Below are positions 1 to 9,184 of a DNA stretch of 64,000 nucleotides, in pieces; within the stretch, counting starts at the first letter, position 1, and each line of letters begins with the position of its first letter. Position numbers and translations under genes: made by a program. The notes beneath the pieces are model-generated. The model was given only the letters and a program-made list of their open reading frames with translations, did not search any database and was not told where the DNA came from. The DNA is from Achromobacter xylosoxidans (GTDB lineage: Bacteria; Pseudomonadota; Gammaproteobacteria; Burkholderiales; Burkholderiaceae_B): assembly GCF_002192695.1 (NCBI RefSeq), contig NZ_MTLG01000081.1:62001-126000 (forward strand), read 5' to 3'.

Positions 1-582
1 GTCGCGCGAAGGCCTCAGAAAGAGCCGCCGCGCCATCAGGCTGGCCACGTCCGCCTTGCCCGCCGCCTGGCGGTTCGCAATGAACACGAACGGTTCGGTG
101 TAAAGCGGCGTCCATTGCGTGCCGGAAGGCAGTTTGTGGGCGTTCTTGACCGCCAGCGCCGCGTCCAGTTCCCCGGCCCGCACGCGCAGCGACAGGTCGC
201 CGGAAAAACTGATCACCGGCTGCACGTTCAGCTTGGGATGCGAGTCCCGCAGGGTCAGTACGGCGCGCGCCAGGAACGCCATCGACGTGCCCACCGACCC
301 CACGTCGATGGAACCCACCAGTTCGTCGCCGGCGGGGCCGTCGCGCAGGTCGTCGTACACCGCCAGCAGCTGTTCGGCCCGCGGCAGCAGCCGGTGTCCG
401 CCTTCGCTCAGGGACACGATCTTGCCGCTGCGGTCGAACAGGGTGACGCCCAGGTCGTCTTCCAGCGCGCGCATCTGCAGGCTGACCGCGGCCGGCGTCA
501 GCGACACCCGCTCCGACGCCGCGGCGAACGACCCGCTGCGCGCCACGGCGACGAAGGTACGGAAGAAGCGGATCGAGCTCAT
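1..582 (-). CDS. LysR-family transcriptional regulator, C-terminus cut by window edge
   Basis: The minus-strand frame from the ATG at 582 stays open to base 1, giving 194 residues of a protein normally about 300 long. The first 60 residues are a LysR winged helix-turn-helix, with a Ser-Phe-Ala-Ala-Ala-Ser helix and a typical Leu-Phe-Asp-Arg-Ser-Gly turn. The start of the periplasmic-binding-like effector domain follows. It is divergent from the importer operon starting at 767, with an AT-rich gap between them, so regulation of that operon is the natural inference. The effector cannot be read from the sequence. Confidence 0.9.
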   Translation of the reverse strand, partial: MSSIRFFRTFVAVARSGSFAAASERVSLTPAAVSLQMRALEDDLGVTLFDRSGKIVSLSEGGHRLLPRAEQLLAVYDDLRDGPAGDELVGSIDVGSVGTSMAFLARAVLTLRDSHPKLNVQPVISFSGDLSLRVRAGELDAALAVKNAHKLPSGTQWTPLYTEPFVFIANRQAAGKADVASLMARRLFLRPSRD

Positions 583-624
583 CGGGTGGGTGCCATATCG
601 GTAAGAATAACTTTATATATCACA

Positions 625-644
625 AAGTAATTTTAGTTTTACTT
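625..644. promoter_or_regulatory. AT-rich divergent intergenic region with inverted repeat
   Basis: The gap between the LysR gene and the importer operon is much more AT-rich than its surroundings. It holds six-base arms AAGTAA (625-630) and TTACTT (639-644) separated by eight bases. Such dyads in a LysR-target intergenic region are often the regulator site. The role is inferred from position only. Confidence 0.35.
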
Positions 645-766
645 CTTTATGACAGGACGTCAAAGTTACGTCGTCCCGCAGCCGAGCCGGCATAGCGGCC
701 CCGTCAACCGTATCGTCACCATCGCGCTGCCGCGGCAGGCGCCGGGACGTGAGCTACGAGCCCCCT

Positions 767-1711
767 ATGCTTCGCTTCGCACTCTCGCGCATCGGAATGG
801 CCATACCGACACTGCTGATCGTGTCCGTCGCCGTTTTCGTGCTGATCCGCATGATCCCGGGCGATCCGGCCCAACTGCTGCTGGGTGACCTTGCCGACCC
901 CGCCAGCCTGGAAGAACTGCGCCAGCGCATGGGCCTGGACCAGTCCTGGCCCGCGCAATTCGCCCTGTGGTTCAGCGATCTGCTGCAGGGCGACTTGGGG
1001 AAATCCATTACCACCGGCCAGGCGGTGCTGTCCCTGGTCTGGGACCGCTTCCTGGTCAGCGCCCCCATCGTGCTGGCGGCGGTGGCAGCCGCCGCCCTGG
1101 TCGCGGTGCCGGCCGGCATCATCGCCGCCTGGCGTCAGAATCGCGCCACCGATATCGCGCTGGTCGGCATGGCCACGCTGCTGGTGTCCATCCCCACTTT
1201 CTGGCTGGGCCTGCTGCTGTTGCTGCTGCTGGGGCTGAAGCTGGAATGGCTGCCGGTCGTCGGCTACGTGTCGGTGTCGGAGGACGCGGTCGCAGGCCTG
1301 CTGTACCTGGCCATGCCCATCCTGACGCTGTTCCTGCACGAGATCGGCGTGCTGATGCGCATGGCGCGCGCCAGCGCCCTGGAGGTCTTGCGCCTGGACT
1401 ACGTGACCCATGCCCGCGCCAAGGGCCTGAGCGAGCGCGCGGTGCTGGCCCATCACGTATTCAAGAATTCCTTCGGCCCCACCTGGACCCTGATCGGGCT
1501 GGTGCTCGGCAACCTGCTGGGCGGCATCGCGGTGGTCGAGACCGTGTTCACCATACCCGGCCTGGGCCGCCTGCTGGTCGATTCCATCTTCGCCCGCGAC
1601 TACCCGGTGATCCAGGGTTGCCTGCTGTTCGTCGCGGTCATCTACGTGCTGGTCAACCTGTTTGTCGACCTGCTCTATCCCGCCTTCGATCCCCGCGTTG
1701 GAGCGGAGTAA
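767..1711 (+). CDS. ABC dipeptide/oligopeptide importer permease, DppB type
   Basis: This is the first inner-membrane subunit of a peptide-type importer, 314 residues with about six membrane segments. It opens with the DppB-like amphipathic start and the Ile-Pro-Gly-Asp-Pro stretch of the first periplasmic loop. The cytoplasmic coupling loop (Thr-His-Ala-Arg-Ala-Lys-Gly-Leu) is near residue 220. ATG 767 is preferred because it matches the usual N-terminus; an in-frame GTG at 749 would add six residues. It is followed after six bases by the second permease, and the whole set 767-9184 reads as one operon. Confidence 0.93.
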   Translation: MLRFALSRIGMAIPTLLIVSVAVFVLIRMIPGDPAQLLLGDLADPASLEELRQRMGLDQSWPAQFALWFSDLLQGDLGKSITTGQAVLSLVWDRFLVSAPIVLAAVAAAALVAVPAGIIAAWRQNRATDIALVGMATLLVSIPTFWLGLLLLLLLGLKLEWLPVVGYVSVSEDAVAGLLYLAMPILTLFLHEIGVLMRMARASALEVLRLDYVTHARAKGLSERAVLAHHVFKNSFGPTWTLIGLVLGNLLGGIAVVETVFTIPGLGRLLVDSIFARDYPVIQGCLLFVAVIYVLVNLFVDLLYPAFDPRVGAE

Positions 1712-1717
1712 ACCGCC

Positions 1718-2575
1718 ATGCAACTGACTACAGCCATCAATCCCGTAAAGCCCCGGCGCCGCCGCCTGCCCGCCAACGCGGCCATCGGCGGGGTCATCAT
1801 CGCGATCGTCGTGGGCGCCGCCCTCATCGGCGCCGTCTGGACCCCGCGCGACCCGCTGGGCATCAGCTTCGCGTCCCGGCTCAAGCCGCCCAGCGCCCAG
1901 TTCTGGCTGGGCACCGATGAATTCGGCCGCGACGTGCTCAGCCGCCTGATGGTGGGCGCCTCGACCAGCGTCTGGATCAGCCTCTTGACCGTCTCGTTCT
2001 CCATCCTGCTGGGCACCGCCATCGGCGTGCTGACCGGCTTCGTGCGGGGCTGGACCGACCGCATCATCATGGCCTTCAACAACGCGCTGCTGGCCTTTCC
2101 CGGCCTGCTGCTGGCGCTGGGCCTGCTGGCAGTAGTAGGCGCCAACAAATACGGCATCATCCTGGCGCTGGGCCTGGCCTACACGCCGTCGGTGACGCGC
2201 ATCGTGCGCGGCACGGTGCTGTCGCTGCGCGAGAAGGAGTTCATCGAATCCTCGCGCGTGCTGGGCAATTCCGAGCTCTACACCATGTTCCGCCACGTGC
2301 TGCCCAATTGCGTGGCGCCGCTGACGGTGCTGGCGACGTCCATGTTCGGCTGGGTGATCCTGGCGGAAAGCGCGCTGTCCTTCCTGGGCCTGGGCGTGCC
2401 GCCGCCCGCGCCCACCTGGGGCAACATGCTGGCCTCGGCCCGTCCGTTCATGGCGCAGGCGACGTATCTGAGCATCTTCCCCGGCATCTGCATTTCGCTC
2501 ACGCTGCTGGGCATCAACCTGCTGGGCGACGCCGTGCGCGACCGCCTGGATCCGCGCATGCGTACGGGTGAATGA
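1718..2575 (+). CDS. ABC dipeptide/oligopeptide importer permease, DppC type
   Basis: This is the second permease subunit, 285 residues. It has a positively charged N-terminus, one membrane segment, then the Gly-Thr-Asp-Glu-Phe-Gly-Arg-Asp motif characteristic of DppC/OppC proteins near residue 65, and five further segments. The coupling loop reads Glu-Ser-Ser-Arg-Val-Leu-Gly near residue 180. A GGAG ribosome site lies within the end of the preceding gene. Its stop overlaps the start of the ATPase gene, so translational coupling is likely. Confidence 0.93.
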   Translation: MQLTTAINPVKPRRRRLPANAAIGGVIIAIVVGAALIGAVWTPRDPLGISFASRLKPPSAQFWLGTDEFGRDVLSRLMVGASTSVWISLLTVSFSILLGTAIGVLTGFVRGWTDRIIMAFNNALLAFPGLLLALGLLAVVGANKYGIILALGLAYTPSVTRIVRGTVLSLREKEFIESSRVLGNSELYTMFRHVLPNCVAPLTVLATSMFGWVILAESALSFLGLGVPPPAPTWGNMLASARPFMAQATYLSIFPGICISLTLLGINLLGDAVRDRLDPRMRTGE

Positions 2576-4232
2576 CATGACGACCAAGCATATGGACGCC
2601 GGCGCAACGCTGGCAGAGGTGAACGGCCTGACGCTGACGGTGGGCGCGGGCGGCCGGGAAATCGTCAAGCGGGTCAGCTTCTCCATCAAGCCCGGGGAGC
2701 TGGTCGGCATCGTCGGCGAATCGGGCAGCGGCAAGACCCAGGCGGCGCGCGCGCTGCTGGGCCTGACGCCGCCGCCGCTGGTGCGCGCCGCGGGCTCGAT
2801 CACCTTCGAGGGGAAATCGCTGACCGACGCCAGCCCCGCCGCCTTGCGCAAGCTGCGCGGGGCGCGCATCGGCATGGTGTTCCAGGAGCCGATGACCTCG
2901 CTAAACCCTTCCATGAAGATCGGCCGCCAGCTCGATGAAGGCCTGGCGCTGCACCGCAAGGACCTGTCGGCAGCCGCCCGCAAGCAGTTGATACTGGCCA
3001 TGCTGGCGCGCGTCGGCCTGCGCGACCCCGCGGCCGCGCTGGATGCGTGGCCCCATGAATTCTCCGGCGGCATGCGACAGCGCATGATGCTGGCCGCCGT
3101 GATGCTGCTGGAACCCGCCCTGCTGGTGGCCGACGAGCCCACCACGGCGCTGGATGCCGTGGTGCAGCGCGACGTGCTGGAACTGATGCTGGAGCTGACC
3201 CGCGCCCGCAACACGGCCGTGCTGATGATCAGCCACGACCTGCCCATGGTGGCCAAGTACACCGAACGCATGATCGTGATGCGCCACGGGGAAATCGTGG
3301 AAACCGGCACCACCCAGCAGATCCTGGACCGTCCCGCGCATCCGTACACGCGGCAATTGCTGGCGGCCATGCCCATGCGCGGCCCCGCCCGCCCCATTCC
3401 GCCCGAAGCGCCCATCGTCGACGTGCGCCAGCTGCTGGTGGACTACGCGGGCCGCCAGCGGCTGTTCGGCCGCACCCAGGCCAAACGCGCCCTGCACGGC
3501 ATAGACCTGCAGATCCGGCCGCGCGAGGTGGTGGCGGTGGTCGGCGGATCGGGTTCCGGCAAGACCACCCTGGGCCGGGCCATCGCCGGCTTGCTGGCTC
3601 CCACGGACGGCGGCATCTACTTCCGCGGCAAGCCGATAGCGCAGACGGGCGCCGCCTGGAACGACTACCGCCTGAACTGCCAGATGGTGTTCCAGGACCC
3701 CTATTCCTCCCTGAATCCGCGCATGACGGTCGGTGAACTCACGGCCGAGGGCTTGCGCCAGGTGGACGGCATGACGGCGGCGCAGAAGGCCGAACGCGTC
3801 CAGTCCGTGCTGGCCGAGGTCGGACTGGGCCCGGAGTACGCCAGGCGCTATCCGCATGAATTGTCCGGCGGCCAGCGCCAGCGCGTGGCGATCGCCCGCG
3901 CCATCGTGCGGCGCCCCGCCTTCGTGATCGCCGACGAGCCGGTTTCGGCCCTGGATGTCACGGTGCGCGCGCAGGTGCTCAAGCTGTTTGCCGAATTGCA
4001 GCAACGCCACGGCTTCTCCTGTCTGTTCATCAGCCATGACCTGGGCGTGGTCGAGCAGGTGGCGGACCGCGTGGTCGTGATGCAGGACGGCCAGATCGTC
4101 GAACAGGGTCCGCGCGACCAGATCTTCGACGCGCCCCAGCATCCCTACACGCGCAAGCTGCTGTCGGCCATTCCGGCCCTGGAGGCCAACGACACCGGCG
4201 GCGTGCGCCTGAAATGGCGGTTCGATCAATGA
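2568..4232 (+). CDS. ABC importer ATPase, two fused nucleotide-binding domains
   Basis: One 554-residue chain carries both ATPase halves of the importer, as in GsiA, instead of separate DppD and DppF proteins. Half one has a Walker A at residues 50-57 (GESGSGKT), an SGGMRQR signature and an ADEPTTALD Walker B. Half two has GGSGSGKTT, SGGQRQR and ADEPVSALD. Each half ends with the oligopeptide-transporter His-Pro-Tyr-Thr-Arg motif. The start is GTG 2568, overlapping the permease by eight bases; an in-frame ATG at 2577 is an equally good start. Confidence 0.95.
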   Translation: MNDMTTKHMDAGATLAEVNGLTLTVGAGGREIVKRVSFSIKPGELVGIVGESGSGKTQAARALLGLTPPPLVRAAGSITFEGKSLTDASPAALRKLRGARIGMVFQEPMTSLNPSMKIGRQLDEGLALHRKDLSAAARKQLILAMLARVGLRDPAAALDAWPHEFSGGMRQRMMLAAVMLLEPALLVADEPTTALDAVVQRDVLELMLELTRARNTAVLMISHDLPMVAKYTERMIVMRHGEIVETGTTQQILDRPAHPYTRQLLAAMPMRGPARPIPPEAPIVDVRQLLVDYAGRQRLFGRTQAKRALHGIDLQIRPREVVAVVGGSGSGKTTLGRAIAGLLAPTDGGIYFRGKPIAQTGAAWNDYRLNCQMVFQDPYSSLNPRMTVGELTAEGLRQVDGMTAAQKAERVQSVLAEVGLGPEYARRYPHELSGGQRQRVAIARAIVRRPAFVIADEPVSALDVTVRAQVLKLFAELQQRHGFSCLFISHDLGVVEQVADRVVVMQDGQIVEQGPRDQIFDAPQHPYTRKLLSAIPALEANDTGGVRLKWRFDQ

Positions 4233-4263
4233 CGCCCGCAGCCCCGCGCGCATAGGAACAGAC

Positions 4264-5394
4264 ATGGAAGCGCAAGCCTACTTTCCGCTGGTCGAGGTGG
4301 CCGGCACGCCTTACGAGCGCGGGCTGCGGCACGGACGCCTGGCGGCCGGGCGCGTGCGACGCAGCGCCGAGATCTACGCCCGTGCGCTGCAGCAGCTACG
4401 GTACTCGCCTGCGGACCTGCGGCGGCTCATCGCGAATTTCTCGCGCGCCGTCGAGGATTTCGAACCCGCCTACCTGGACGAGATGCGCGGCATCGCCGAG
4501 GGCGCCAGCGTTTCCTTCGAAGACGTGCTGATGATCAACGCCCGCACCGAAATCGTCGCCCAAGCCCGGCGCGCGCAGCTTGCCGGCTCTGCCGCGCCGG
4601 CAAGCGACGAATGCACCGGCGCCGCCATCCTGCCCGCGCGCAGCGCCAACGGCAATTTCCTGCAAGGCCAGAACTGGGACAACCGCCAGGACTGCGCCGA
4701 CACCATCATCATCCTGCGCGTGCTGCGCGACGACGGCCCCGACGTGCTGACCTTCGTCGAAGCCGGCGGCCTGGCGCGCTATGGCATGAACTCGGCCGGG
4801 CTGACCCTGAACGGCAACGGCATGTCCTCCAGCCGCGACTACCAGCAGGACGGCGTGCCCCTGCCGCTGGTGCGCCGCAAGGCGCTGGAGCAGGAGCATT
4901 ACGCCCTGGCCCTCCAGATCGTCACCGGCACGCCCAAGGCGTGTTCGTGCAACCTGATCCTGGGCACGCGGCTGGGCCTGGCGCTGAGCCTGGAATGCGC
5001 GCCTGACGAGACCTTCCTGGTCTATCCCGAGGATGGCCTGCTGGTCCACGCCAACCATTGGACCAGTCCCGTGGCGCTGGGCAAGCTGAAGGAGACGGGC
5101 ATCGCCAGCTCGCCGGAAAGCCTCTATCGCGATCAGCGCGTGCGCCAGCGCCTGTCGGCCGCGGGCGGCAAGCTCGGCGTGCAGGATCTCAAGGCCGCCT
5201 TCGCCGATACCCATGCCACTCCCTTTTCCGTCTGCCGGCCGGGGCGCGTCAGCGCCCAGGGCTATGCATCCTGCACCACCGCGACGCTGATCATGGAACC
5301 CGCGGCCGGCGTGCTGGAGGTCGCGCGCATGCCCTGGCAGGGCGCGGCCTACGCCCGCTATACGGTGGAACGCGGATCGTCCCCTTCCTTCTGA
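4264..5394 (+). CDS. C45-family autoproteolytic acyltransferase/amidohydrolase, copy 1
   Basis: This 376-residue protein belongs to the Ntn-hydrolase clan of isopenicillin-N acyltransferase (MEROPS C45). It opens with the Gly-Thr-Pro-Tyr-Glu-Arg-Gly motif. Asp-Glu-Cys-Thr-Gly at 115-119 marks the predicted self-cleavage site, making Cys117 the new N-terminal nucleophile, and GQNWDNR follows. Family members cleave or transfer acyl groups on amides, including penicillins; the substrate here is unknown. It sits between the importer ATPase and the binding protein, so it probably processes the imported compound in the cytoplasm; no signal peptide is visible. A paralogue lies at 8060-9184. Confidence 0.9.
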   Translation: MEAQAYFPLVEVAGTPYERGLRHGRLAAGRVRRSAEIYARALQQLRYSPADLRRLIANFSRAVEDFEPAYLDEMRGIAEGASVSFEDVLMINARTEIVAQARRAQLAGSAAPASDECTGAAILPARSANGNFLQGQNWDNRQDCADTIIILRVLRDDGPDVLTFVEAGGLARYGMNSAGLTLNGNGMSSSRDYQQDGVPLPLVRRKALEQEHYALALQIVTGTPKACSCNLILGTRLGLALSLECAPDETFLVYPEDGLLVHANHWTSPVALGKLKETGIASSPESLYRDQRVRQRLSAAGGKLGVQDLKAAFADTHATPFSVCRPGRVSAQGYASCTTATLIMEPAAGVLEVARMPWQGAAYARYTVERGSSPSF

Positions 5395-5434
5395 ACGTTT
5401 TCCAGCTGCAAACCGCTCACAACAAGGACCCATC

Positions 5435-6988
5435 ATGAAACGACCTATGTATGCGTACACCGCCCTGGCCGCCCTCCTGACGGCCGCCGCGCCTGCCCTG
5501 GGCGCCACCGTGCTGCGCGCCCACCAGGACGCGGACATCCGCAGCAGCGATCCGGGCGTCAACCGCGACGCCAATACCGATGGCGTGATCCTGCACGTCG
5601 TCGAAGGCCTGGTCGGCTACAACGCGAAGGGCCAGCCCGCCCCCTTGCTGGCGGAGAAGATCGACGTATCCGAAGACGGCAAGACCTATACGTTCCATCT
5701 GCGCCAGGGCGTGACCTTCCACAACGGCGCGCCCCTGACCGCCGACGACGTGGTCTGGAGCTGGAACCGCTACATGGATCCCAAGACCGGCTGGCGCTGC
5801 CTGACCGACTTCGATGGCCGCATCGGCCTGAAGGTGGAAGGCGCGGCCGCCACCGATCCCGCCACCGTCGTGTTCAAGCTGGACCGCGCCGCGCCGCTGT
5901 TCCTTGATTCGCTGGCGCGCAGCGATTGCGGCATGACGGCCATCACCCATCGCGACTCGGTCAAGCCCGACGGCACCTGGGACAAGCCCATCGGCACCGG
6001 CCCCTTCCGCTTCGCGGAGTGGCGCCGTCGCGAATACGTGAGCCTGACGCGCTTCGAGAACTACGCCAACCGGCCGGGCAAACCCGACGGCTATGTGGGT
6101 TCCAAGCGTCCGCTGGTCGACGAGGTGCGCTTCGTCGTAATCTCCGACCCGGCGACGGCCAAGACCGCCCTGGCCAGCGGCGCCATCGACGTGATGTCCA
6201 AGGTGCCGTACTCCGAAGTCGCCGAATTGGCGCAGAACAAGGCCATCAGCACCAATGTCTCGCCCCAGCTGGCGCCCTCCACGCTGACGATCCAGACGCG
6301 CGACAAGCTGCTGTCCAATCCCTATCTGCGCCAGGCCATCGCCGCGGCGCTGAACTACAAGGAACTGGTGGCAGGCGTGACCTACGGCCTGACCGAGCCC
6401 AACAACTCGCTCGTCCCCGTGGCCTCGCCCTACTACGGCGAAGCCGAAAAGCAGGGTTACGTCTACGACCTGGCGCGCGCCAAGGCGCTGCTCGCCAAGG
6501 CCGGCTACAAGGGCGAGAAAATCGTCATTTCGACCAACAAGCGCAACCTGCCGAACTACGACGCGGCCGTTATCACCCAGGCCATGCTGCAGCAGGCCGG
6601 CATCAACGCCGACATCGAGGTGCTGGAATGGGGCGCCCAGCAGGACAAGTGGCAGAAAGGCAACTACCAGATGATGTCGTTCTCGTACTCCAGCCGCATG
6701 GACCCCGCCCTGAACTTCGAGGCCGTGACCGGCGACAAGAGTTCCCAGCCGCGCAAGCTGTGGGACGATCCCGCTGCCCGCGCGCTGCTGGAAAAGGCCA
6801 CCAACGCCACGGCGCCCGCCGAACGGCAGGCCTTGCTGGATCAACTGCACCGGCTGATGCTGGAGCAGGTCCCCATCATCCCCTTGTTCAATACCTTGAG
6901 CACGGGCGCATACCGCAAGAACGTCCAGGGTTTCGAATCGTCGATCTTCGGCGCGCCGCTGCTCTGGGAAGTCTCGAAGGCCGACTAG
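5435..6988 (+). CDS. Periplasmic peptide-type substrate-binding protein (SBP family 5)
   Basis: This is the receptor of the importer, 517 residues. A signal peptide of about 22 residues ends in a Leu-Gly-Ala-like cleavage region. The family-5 fold follows, with the typical Thr-Tyr-Thr-Phe-His-Leu-Arg-Gln-Gly-Val-Thr-Phe-His-Asn-Gly stretch near residues 85-100. Family 5 binds di- and oligopeptides but also opines, nickel and glycosides, so the ligand is open. Both C45 proteins of the operon suggest an N-acylated peptide or amide. Confidence 0.93.
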   Translation: MKRPMYAYTALAALLTAAAPALGATVLRAHQDADIRSSDPGVNRDANTDGVILHVVEGLVGYNAKGQPAPLLAEKIDVSEDGKTYTFHLRQGVTFHNGAPLTADDVVWSWNRYMDPKTGWRCLTDFDGRIGLKVEGAAATDPATVVFKLDRAAPLFLDSLARSDCGMTAITHRDSVKPDGTWDKPIGTGPFRFAEWRRREYVSLTRFENYANRPGKPDGYVGSKRPLVDEVRFVVISDPATAKTALASGAIDVMSKVPYSEVAELAQNKAISTNVSPQLAPSTLTIQTRDKLLSNPYLRQAIAAALNYKELVAGVTYGLTEPNNSLVPVASPYYGEAEKQGYVYDLARAKALLAKAGYKGEKIVISTNKRNLPNYDAAVITQAMLQQAGINADIEVLEWGAQQDKWQKGNYQMMSFSYSSRMDPALNFEAVTGDKSSQPRKLWDDPAARALLEKATNATAPAERQALLDQLHRLMLEQVPIIPLFNTLSTGAYRKNVQGFESSIFGAPLLWEVSKAD

Positions 6989-6998
6989 GAACGCCACC

Positions 6999-8039
6999 AT
7001 GAATCAAACCCTGTATCTGCTGGGCGACATCAACCTCAAGGGCGTGGATGACGCCCGCGGCCTGTTCGACCACGTCAGCCCGCCGCTGCGGCAGGCGGAC
7101 CTGGTATTCGCCAACCTGGAATGCTGCCTGTACGACCTGCCCGAGCAGGCCCAGGAGCGGCGCGGCTTCTATACCTCGCCCCGGCATGCGCAGGTCCTGC
7201 GCGACGCCGGCCTGCAGGCGGTGGGCAACGCCAACAACGTCAACATCGGCCATGTAGCGGTGCTGTCCTCGCTGGCCGCCTTGCGGGACGCGTCCCTGTC
7301 GAGCGTGGGCGCCGGCGCGAACGCCAACGCGGCCCGCGCCCCGCTGATCGAAGTGCGCGACGGCGTGCGCTACGGCTTCCTGCAGCGCACCGCCGTGTAC
7401 TGGCCGGACAACCATGAAGCCACCGCGCATCATGCCGGCGTCGCCATCATCCGCGGCCATACCGCTTATCGGCCGCGGCTGGAAATGCAGGCGGCGCGCA
7501 CGCGCCCCGGCGTGCCGCCCGAGGTGCTGACCTGGGCCGATCCGGAGTCGCTGGCGCAATTCCGGGCCGACGTGGCGGCGCTGCGGGAACAGGCGGACGT
7601 CGTGATCGCCTCGCTGCACTGGGGCTACCGGCGCGACGTGCTGCAGTACCAGCGCGAGTACGCGCATGCGGCCGTCGAGGCTGGCGCCGACATCGTGCTG
7701 GGGCATGGCCCCCACATGATCCTGCCCGTCGAATTGCATCAGGGCAGGCCCATTCTTTACGGCAGCGGCAATTTCTCCTTCCAGGTCGCCCACCAGGCGG
7801 ACGCGCATACGGAGTGGACCGGCATGACGGTCCGCGTCGACATCCGCGACAAGCGCCCCGCCGCCATGCAATTCCGTTTCGTGCAGCGCAACGACGCCAA
7901 CCAGACCGTGTTCGTGGCCGCATCCGAAGCGGCGCAAGAGCGCGACCTGCTGATCCGCGGGTCCGCCGCGCTGGGCGCCGACCTGCACATCAGCGGCGAC
8001 GCCCTGCAACTGGACCTGGCAAGCCGCTCCGCACCCTGA
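6999..8039 (+). CDS. CapA/PgsA-family metallophosphoesterase-like protein
   Basis: This 346-residue protein matches the CapA family, known from poly-gamma-glutamate synthesis and release. Visible markers are an N-terminal GDINL (Gly-Asp metal motif), Asn-Leu-Glu-Cys, Asn-Asn-Val-Asn, a central His-Trp-Gly, then Leu-Gly-His-Gly-Pro-His and Gly-Ser-Gly-Asn-Phe-Ser-Phe at about 230-255. These are the metal ligands of the calcineurin-like fold. No signal peptide or membrane anchor is visible, unlike classical CapA. It is placed 10 bases after the binding-protein gene, so it may hydrolyse a linkage in the imported compound. Confidence 0.88.
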   Translation: MNQTLYLLGDINLKGVDDARGLFDHVSPPLRQADLVFANLECCLYDLPEQAQERRGFYTSPRHAQVLRDAGLQAVGNANNVNIGHVAVLSSLAALRDASLSSVGAGANANAARAPLIEVRDGVRYGFLQRTAVYWPDNHEATAHHAGVAIIRGHTAYRPRLEMQAARTRPGVPPEVLTWADPESLAQFRADVAALREQADVVIASLHWGYRRDVLQYQREYAHAAVEAGADIVLGHGPHMILPVELHQGRPILYGSGNFSFQVAHQADAHTEWTGMTVRVDIRDKRPAAMQFRFVQRNDANQTVFVAASEAAQERDLLIRGSAALGADLHISGDALQLDLASRSAP

Positions 8040-8059
8040 CCCCCCTATTTGATGCTCCC

Positions 8060-9184
8060 ATGAAATACGCCCCGTTTCCCCTAGTCTCGATCTCCGGTTC
8101 CCCTTTTGAACGCGGCGTGCAGTACGGCCGCGCCGTGCCCGAACGCATTGCCCACAGCGCGCGGCACTATCGCGGCGAACTCGACAAGATCGGCACTCCC
8201 GCGGCCACCCAGGCCGCCCTGATCAAGGAGTTCGCCGACCAGATCCAGAAGTTCGACCCCGCACATACCGAAGAAATGCGGGGCATCGCGCAAGGCGCAG
8301 GCTGCGCCTTCGACGACGTAGCGCTGATCAACGCCCGCACCGAAGTCATCGCCAAGGCGCGGCTGCTGGCCAAGATGGGCAACCTGGACCCCGCCGAAGG
8401 CGAATGCACCGCCGCCCTGGTCATGCCCGGGCGCAGCGCGACAGGCACGCTGATCCATGCCCACAACTGGGACTGGGAGCCTGACGCCTGCGACAGCACC
8501 ATCGTGCTGCGCGCCACCCTGGAAAGCGGCGTCACCTTCCTCACGCTGGTGGAGGCCGGCGGCCTGGCGCGGCACGGCTTCAACTCGGCCGGCATCGGCC
8601 TGACCGGCAACTATCTCAGCAGCGACCGCGATTACACGCAGTCCGGCGTACCGCTGAGCAGCGTGCGCCGCGCGGTGCTCAGCCAGCAGCACGTCGCCAT
8701 CGCCATGCAGCTGATTGCCGCCACGCCCAAGGCCTGCTCCAGCAACATGATCGTCAGCCAGAACGGCTGGGTGATCGACTTCGAATGCGCGCCCGACGAG
8801 AGCTTCACCTTGCTGCCGCAGGACGGCCTCTTGACCCATTCCAACCATTTCATGAGCGAAGTGGCGCTGGGCAAGCTGCGCGAAGCGGGCCTGAAGAATG
8901 CCGTGGACACCTACTACCGGGCCTGGCGCGTGCGCCAGCTGCTGGACGCCTGCGGCCCCCGGATCACGGTGGCGGATGTGCGGCGCGCCCTGGCCGACGA
9001 CTGGGCCACGCCCTACTCCGTCTGCCGTCCCCCGCGCGGCACTCTGACGGGCGGACGCTCGGCCACGGTGGCCACCATCGTGCTGGACACGGCCGGGCTC
9101 ACCATGGACATTGCCGCCATGCCGTCGTTCGGGCAGTTCTTTACTCGCTATGGCCTGGAGGGCGAGGCCTATCCGATCGACTGA
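8060..9184 (+). CDS. C45-family autoproteolytic acyltransferase/amidohydrolase, copy 2
   Basis: This 374-residue protein is a paralogue of the product of 4264-5394. It has the same Gly-Ser-Pro-Phe-Glu-Arg-Gly opening, predicted nucleophile Cys116 in Gly-Glu-Cys-Thr-Ala, and His-Asn-Trp-Asp after it. ATG 8060 is chosen because the family N-terminus begins there. It is the last gene of the operon and overlaps the oppositely oriented oxidase gene by 16 bases. The two copies differ around the nucleophile, which suggests two related amide substrates or a processing order rather than simple redundancy. Confidence 0.9.
   Translation: MKYAPFPLVSISGSPFERGVQYGRAVPERIAHSARHYRGELDKIGTPAATQAALIKEFADQIQKFDPAHTEEMRGIAQGAGCAFDDVALINARTEVIAKARLLAKMGNLDPAEGECTAALVMPGRSATGTLIHAHNWDWEPDACDSTIVLRATLESGVTFLTLVEAGGLARHGFNSAGIGLTGNYLSSDRDYTQSGVPLSSVRRAVLSQQHVAIAMQLIAATPKACSSNMIVSQNGWVIDFECAPDESFTLLPQDGLLTHSNHFMSEVALGKLREAGLKNAVDTYYRAWRVRQLLDACGPRITVADVRRALADDWATPYSVCRPPRGTLTGGRSATVATIVLDTAGLTMDIAAMPSFGQFFTRYGLEGEAYPID

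Noticed and set aside
716-3415. Long minus-strand open frame of 899 codons across the first importer operon
   Set aside because: It lies antisense to two permeases and an ATPase with clear motifs. Its translation is a Gln/His/Arg-rich mixture without domains, typical of GC-rich shadows.
5417-7000. 527-codon minus-strand frame opposite the first substrate-binding protein
   Set aside because: Low-complexity shadow of a well-supported receptor gene.
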